This document shows positions 60,716-64,000 of a stretch of 64,000 nucleotides of DNA, in pieces. The notes below the pieces were generated by a model. It had not been told where the DNA came from, did not search any database, and saw nothing but the letters and a program-made list of their open reading frames with translations. This DNA is from PMG-095 sp049324695 (GTDB lineage Bacteria; Myxococcota_A; Polyangia; Polyangiales; Polyangiaceae), in contig JBMOMJ010000005.1 in the NCBI GenBank assembly GCA_049324695.1, positions 62,001 to 126,000 of the forward strand, written 5' to 3'. The stretch's first letter is position 1, and each line of letters begins with the position of its first letter. The translations under genes were made by a program, and so were the position numbers.

Positions 60716-62530
60716 CTACTCGTCGTCGCGGCGCGGGCGGCGGCTGGCGTCGAGCACACGCTTGCGCACGCGCACAGCGTCCGGCGTGATCTCAGCGAGC
60801 TCATCGCGATCGATGAATTCGAGCGCCGTCTCGATGGTGAGTGTGTGCGGCGGCGTGAGAATCACGTTCTCGTCGCGGCCGGCAGCGCGGATGTTGGTGA
60901 GCTTCTTCTCGCGCGTTGCGTTCACGTCGAGGTCGTTCGGGCGGTTGTGCTCGCCGACGATCATACCCTCGTAGACCTTGGTGCCCGGCTCGATGAACAG
61001 CACACCGCGCGGCTGCAGATGGAACAGCGCGTACGGCGTCGTCTCACCGGCGCGATCGGCCACCAAGGCGCCGTTCGGACGGCGCAGCATCGGTCCGGCG
61101 TAGGGTTCCCAGCCGTCGAACATGGAGTTCAGCAAGCCCATACCGCGCGTTTCCGTGAGGAACGCCGAGCGGAAGCCGATCAAGCCGCGCGACGGCACGC
61201 GAAACTCCATGCGCGCTCGACCGAAGCCGAGGTTCGTCATCTTGGTCATCTGACCGCGGCGCTCGCCGAGGCGCGTCGTAATGGCGCCGATGAACTGCTC
61301 GGGCACGTCCACCACCACGCGCTCGACGGGCTCGGAGCGCACGCCATCGACGTCACGCACGATCACTTCGGGCATGCCCAGCGCGAACTCGTAACCTTCG
61401 CGGCGCATCGTTTCGGCCAAAATGGCCAGCATGAGCTCACCACGACCGAGCACGATGAACGTATCGGGCTCTTCGGTCTCCTCCACGCGCAATGCGAGGT
61501 TACGCCGCGCTTCGCGGAACAGGCGATCGCGCAGGTGCCGCGACGTGACCCACTTGCCGACTTTGCCGGCGAAAGGCGACGTGTTCACCACAAAGCGGAT
61601 CTTGATGGTGGGCTCCTCCACCTCGATGCGCGGCAGCGCCTCCGGCGTGTCGCTGGCGGCAATCGTGTCGCCGATCTGCACGTCTTCGAAGCCGGCCAAA
61701 GCTACGATTTCACCGGCGCCGGCCTTGTCCACTTTGACGCGGCGTGTGCCCTCGAAGAAGTAAATCGCGCTCACGCGCTGCGTGGCGTTGCCGTTGGCGC
61801 CGAGACACGTCACCGTCTGGCCCACTGCAATCTTGCCGCGTCGCACGCGACCGATGGCGAGGCGCCCCACGTATTCGTCGTGCTCGATGTTGTGCACGCC
61901 GAACTGGAGCGGCCCATCGAGATCCACCTTGGGCGCTGGAATGCGTTCGACGATGGTCTCGAGCAGAGGCAAGAGCCCCGTGCCTTCGTCTTCCAGGCGG
62001 CGCTTGGCGAGCCCCTCTTTGCCGATGGCGTAGATGACGGGAAAATCGGTGATCGCGTCGCTGGCCTCGAGCTCGCAAAACAGATCGAAGGCTTCGCTCA
62101 GCACATCGTCCGGCCGCGCATCAGCGCGATCGATCTTGTTGATCACCACGATGATGGGCAGCTCCAGCTCGATGGCCTTGCTCAGCACGAAGCGCGTTTG
62201 CGGCAGCGGCCCTTCGGCAGCGTCAACCAGGAGCAAGCAACCATCCGCCATCTTCAAGGTGCGCTCGACCTCACCACCGAAGTCGGAGTGGCCCGGCGTG
62301 TCGATGATGTTGATGGTGGTATCGCGAAAGCGAACGCTGCAATGCTTGGCCAAAATGGTGATGCCGCGCTCGCGCTCGAGATCACCCGAGTCCATCACGC
62401 GCTCGACCACCGCCTCGTTCTCGCGAAACACCCCCGTCTGACGCAGCATGGCGTCGACCAAGGTCGTCTTACCGTGGTCGACGTGGGCGATGATGGCGAT
62501 GTTTCGGATGTCGTTGCGCAGGCTGGTCAT
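60716..62530 (-). CDS. typA: Translational GTPase TypA/BipA
   Basis: A ribosome-binding GTPase that helps 50S assembly and stress adaptation. It is 604 residues, ATG start at 62530, and no Shine-Dalgarno is apparent. P-loop AHVDHGKTTLVD near residue 15, RGITILAK, DTPGHSDFGGEVER and NKIDRADA are all present, then the EF-G-like domains II, III and V and the BipA-specific C-terminal block (RSAFLTETRGMGLLNSMFDGW, HNRPNDLDVNATREKKLTN). It converges on the GH2 gene. Confidence 0.96.
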   Translation of the reverse strand: MTSLRNDIRNIAIIAHVDHGKTTLVDAMLRQTGVFRENEAVVERVMDSGDLERERGITILAKHCSVRFRDTTINIIDTPGHSDFGGEVERTLKMADGCLLLVDAAEGPLPQTRFVLSKAIELELPIIVVINKIDRADARPDDVLSEAFDLFCELEASDAITDFPVIYAIGKEGLAKRRLEDEGTGLLPLLETIVERIPAPKVDLDGPLQFGVHNIEHDEYVGRLAIGRVRRGKIAVGQTVTCLGANGNATQRVSAIYFFEGTRRVKVDKAGAGEIVALAGFEDVQIGDTIAASDTPEALPRIEVEEPTIKIRFVVNTSPFAGKVGKWVTSRHLRDRLFREARRNLALRVEETEEPDTFIVLGRGELMLAILAETMRREGYEFALGMPEVIVRDVDGVRSEPVERVVVDVPEQFIGAITTRLGERRGQMTKMTNLGFGRARMEFRVPSRGLIGFRSAFLTETRGMGLLNSMFDGWEPYAGPMLRRPNGALVADRAGETTPYALFHLQPRGVLFIEPGTKVYEGMIVGEHNRPNDLDVNATREKKLTNIRAAGRDENVILTPPHTLTIETALEFIDRDELAEITPDAVRVRKRVLDASRRPRRDDE

Positions 62531-62658
62531 ACGAGGGGCCGAAGCTTGGCCCGGAAGCGCAAGCGAGCAAGCCGCTCGCGCGGATTTCACGCCGAAATTG
62601 CGCTCACCCCGGAATTGACGCGTGTGTAGCTCTCTAAACCGGCAGAATGATTGACGAT

Positions 62659-63213
62659 TCAGCTCGACCAGGCACCAATTCGAACGCTGTAGGCAACGGC
62701 GGCGCTGCGGCCGCGTTGGGCCAATACATGCGCGGCGCCGCGACGTACGATGGCCAAGTCGCCCGCGCGCAGTGAGCACCGCTCTGACCCAGAACCCACT
62801 TCGATCTCGCCGCGCTCACACACGACGTAAATCCGATCCGCTTGCCGGCTGCCCTCACGCGAGAGCTCCGCGCGTTGGCTGAGCTCAATGCGTTCAACGA
62901 CAATACCGCTGGGTGGATCCGGACACACATCCACGACGCGTGAACCGGCTCGCTCGTGGCGCGCCAGGCTCTTCTGCGGGCGAAACTCAATGCAGGAGCT
63001 CGCTGCTGCCACCAGCTCTTCCATTGGCACCGACAAAGCGTGCGCCACGCGTGCGATGACCGACAACGTGGGGTTCGCCGAACCAGACTCGAGATGAGCC
63101 AACGTTGGCCGCGGCACGCCGGATGCGACGCTCAAGTCTTGCTGGGTGAGCCCGCGCGCCTCGCGAAGACGACGCAGGTTTTCGGCGAGCCTCGACGACA
63201 GATCATCCAACAT
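62659..63213 (-). CDS. XRE-family transcriptional regulator with cupin domain
   Basis: A 184-residue regulator. The ATG at 63213 begins MLDDLSSRLAENLRRLREARGLTQQDLSVASGVPRPTLAHLESG, a typical XRE/HipB-type HTH in residues 8-65. The C-terminal cupin (IYVVCERGEIEVGSG, LRAGDLAIVRRGAAHVLAQRG) probably binds a small ligand or metal. There is no Shine-Dalgarno at the start, so the mRNA may be leaderless. It is divergent from the small TPR lipoprotein gene. Its targets are unknown; the neighbouring genes are candidates. Confidence 0.88.
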   Translation of the reverse strand: MLDDLSSRLAENLRRLREARGLTQQDLSVASGVPRPTLAHLESGSANPTLSVIARVAHALSVPMEELVAAASSCIEFRPQKSLARHERAGSRVVDVCPDPPSGIVVERIELSQRAELSREGSRQADRIYVVCERGEIEVGSGSERCSLRAGDLAIVRRGAAHVLAQRGRSAAVAYSVRIGAWSS

Positions 63214-63311
63214 GTCGATACAGTAACCCGAGGTGTGGCCCCAAGGCCATGCCCCGCAACGCCGAGCGGCTTTTCCGCGCAACTGGCGACGCCCCCAGCC
63301 GACCTTGAGGC

Positions 63312-63662
63312 ATGTCGAACCAATTGCCGTCCCTACTCGGAGCTGCGCTGAGCGTGGTGAGCTGTGCCACACCGCTGGGGCAAGCGATCGAAGCTTTCGA
63401 AGAAGGCCGTTTGCCCGAGGCCGCACAACGCTTTCGCTCGCTGGCGCATGACTCTCCGCACTTCACGCCGGCCGAACGCGCCCGCTACGCCTTGTACGCC
63501 GGGCTCAGCGAGCTCGCTCTCGGCGACATGTCGCGCGCCGATCGCTGGTTGATCCCGCTCAAGCGCGCGCTGGACGAAAACTCAGCCATGCTGACCGCCG
63601 AGGAACGAAGTGCGCTGCTGAACGCCTTGCGCAGCGGCGGGCACATGCCGGGCGAACCGTGA
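63312..63662 (+). CDS. Small TPR-like lipoprotein
   Basis: A 116-residue protein. The N-terminus has lipobox VVSC at about residue 18. The rest is helical with tetratricopeptide-like spacing (AIEAFEEGRLPEAAQRFRSLAHDS, ALYAGLSELALGDMSRADRWLIPL). Such short TPR lipoproteins are often adaptors in envelope complexes. It is divergent from the XRE-cupin gene and converges on the gene at the right edge. Function unknown. Confidence 0.72.
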   Translation: MSNQLPSLLGAALSVVSCATPLGQAIEAFEEGRLPEAAQRFRSLAHDSPHFTPAERARYALYAGLSELALGDMSRADRWLIPLKRALDENSAMLTAEERSALLNALRSGGHMPGEP

Positions 63663-63669
63663 GGCCCGG

Positions 63670-64000
63670 CTACTGGCGGCGCGCCACGATGCGATCCAGC
63701 GGCACGACCTCGTCCCACGCGTTTTCGAAGCCCTCGTAGTGAATGCGCACGCGATCTTTGGAAACGACTTCCAAGACCAGCGCCGTGTAGACGGAACCGC
63801 GCCAGCGCACCCGTACGCGGTCGGAGGGTTTGTAGGGATTCACGAGCAGCGCGGCACCGGCGTCGCTGGGATTGGCGGATCCAACCGCGCGCGCGACTTT
63901 GCGCGGTGGAGGCGGTGTCACGACCGGACCTTCTACGCGCCCCTCGATGCGGTCGATGCCGACGTCTTCATCGAAGCGCGCGTCGTAGCCGTCGAAGTGG
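63670..64000 (-). CDS. Tudor-like repeat protein, N-terminal part beyond window edge
   Basis: The reading frame continues past position 64000, so the start is not visible. The visible C-terminal part contains an SH3/Tudor-type block: VNPYKPSDRVRVRWRGSVYTALVLEV followed by IHYEGFENAWDEVVPLDRI. An earlier, partial copy of its end lies at the edge (HFDGYDARFDEDVGIDRI), so the protein has at least two such repeats joined by a Pro-rich linker. In other proteins these bind charged ligands or peptides. The role is unknown. Confidence 0.6.
   Translation of the reverse strand, partial: HFDGYDARFDEDVGIDRIEGRVEGPVVTPPPPRKVARAVGSANPSDAGAALLVNPYKPSDRVRVRWRGSVYTALVLEVVSKDRVRIHYEGFENAWDEVVPLDRIVARRQ

Noticed and set aside
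60845..62629. 594-codon plus-strand frame opposite typA
   Set aside because: Antisense shadow of typA in GC-rich DNA; low-complexity His/Arg/Ala-rich protein.

Overview
The window is GC-rich, densely packed DNA that most resembles a myxobacterium (Myxococcota, probably a Polyangiales/Sorangiineae-type genome). The support is a MYXO-CTERM-type C-terminus (18482-19408), a 20-repeat cysteine-rich surface lipoprotein of the myxobacterial kind (44258-47035), many short Ala/Pro-rich lipoproteins, an MglA-type GTPase (49600-50328), a TIGR02147/DUF4423-type regulator (20343-21329) and frequent GTG/TTG starts with ATGA overlaps. No rRNA, tRNA, CRISPR array, prophage or insertion sequence was recognised. 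The assignment rests on protein families only.

Layout. 1-7.2 kb: the 3' part of a membrane VWA/amidotransferase-like protein, a secreted DNRLRE-like protein, branched-chain aminotransferase (ilvE), two convergent DJ-1/PfpI proteins and a lipoprotein. 7.3-11.6 kb: a tightly coupled run of plsB, a MepA-type murein endopeptidase and an orphan beta-class DNA methyltransferase. 11.6-17.3 kb (minus): an outer-membrane-like protein, then a three-gene unit of FAD oxidoreductase, polytopic membrane protein and acetoacetyl-CoA synthetase. 17.4-24.8 kb: trpS, the MYXO-CTERM protein, a lipoprotein divergent from an HTH regulator across an inverted repeat, oligopeptidase A (prlC) with a coupled small protein, and an unknown gene.

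25.0-33.4 kb is the most striking block: DUF350 protein, membrane-anchored spermidine-synthase-like enzyme, then mukF-mukE-mukB in the enterobacterial order, all on one strand with overlaps or short gaps. The MukB is full length (1489 aa) with a hinge and head like those of E. coli. This is a condensin expected mainly in Gammaproteobacteria. 33.5-37.3 kb: a DsbA-like lipoprotein and a catalytic/non-catalytic M16 protease pair. 37.25-39.8 kb is a repeat hotspot: at least five unrelated short tandem arrays (26, 17, 18, 19 and 13 bp units) plus 43 and 58 bp duplications, in and around one HNH endonuclease gene. A roughly 590 bp, possibly structured leader precedes the B12-dependent ribonucleotide reductase gene nrdJ (40.4-43.6 kb).

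43.7-64 kb: lipoproteins, thiL, a PocR-like histidine kinase coupled to an MglA-like GTPase, thrB-argH (minus), a GH3 beta-glucosidase, a long-form HflX with an N-terminal JAB/JAMM-like domain followed almost immediately by a GH2 beta-galactosidase, typA/bipA, an XRE-cupin regulator, a TPR lipoprotein and, cut by the right edge, a protein with Tudor-like repeats. Most of the window is housekeeping (amino acid synthesis, translation, lipid and nucleotide metabolism) mixed with lineage-specific envelope proteins. The candidates for something under-described are the DUF350-SpeE-MukFEB block, the repeat hotspot, the kinase-GTPase pair and the oxidoreductase-membrane protein-AacS unit.
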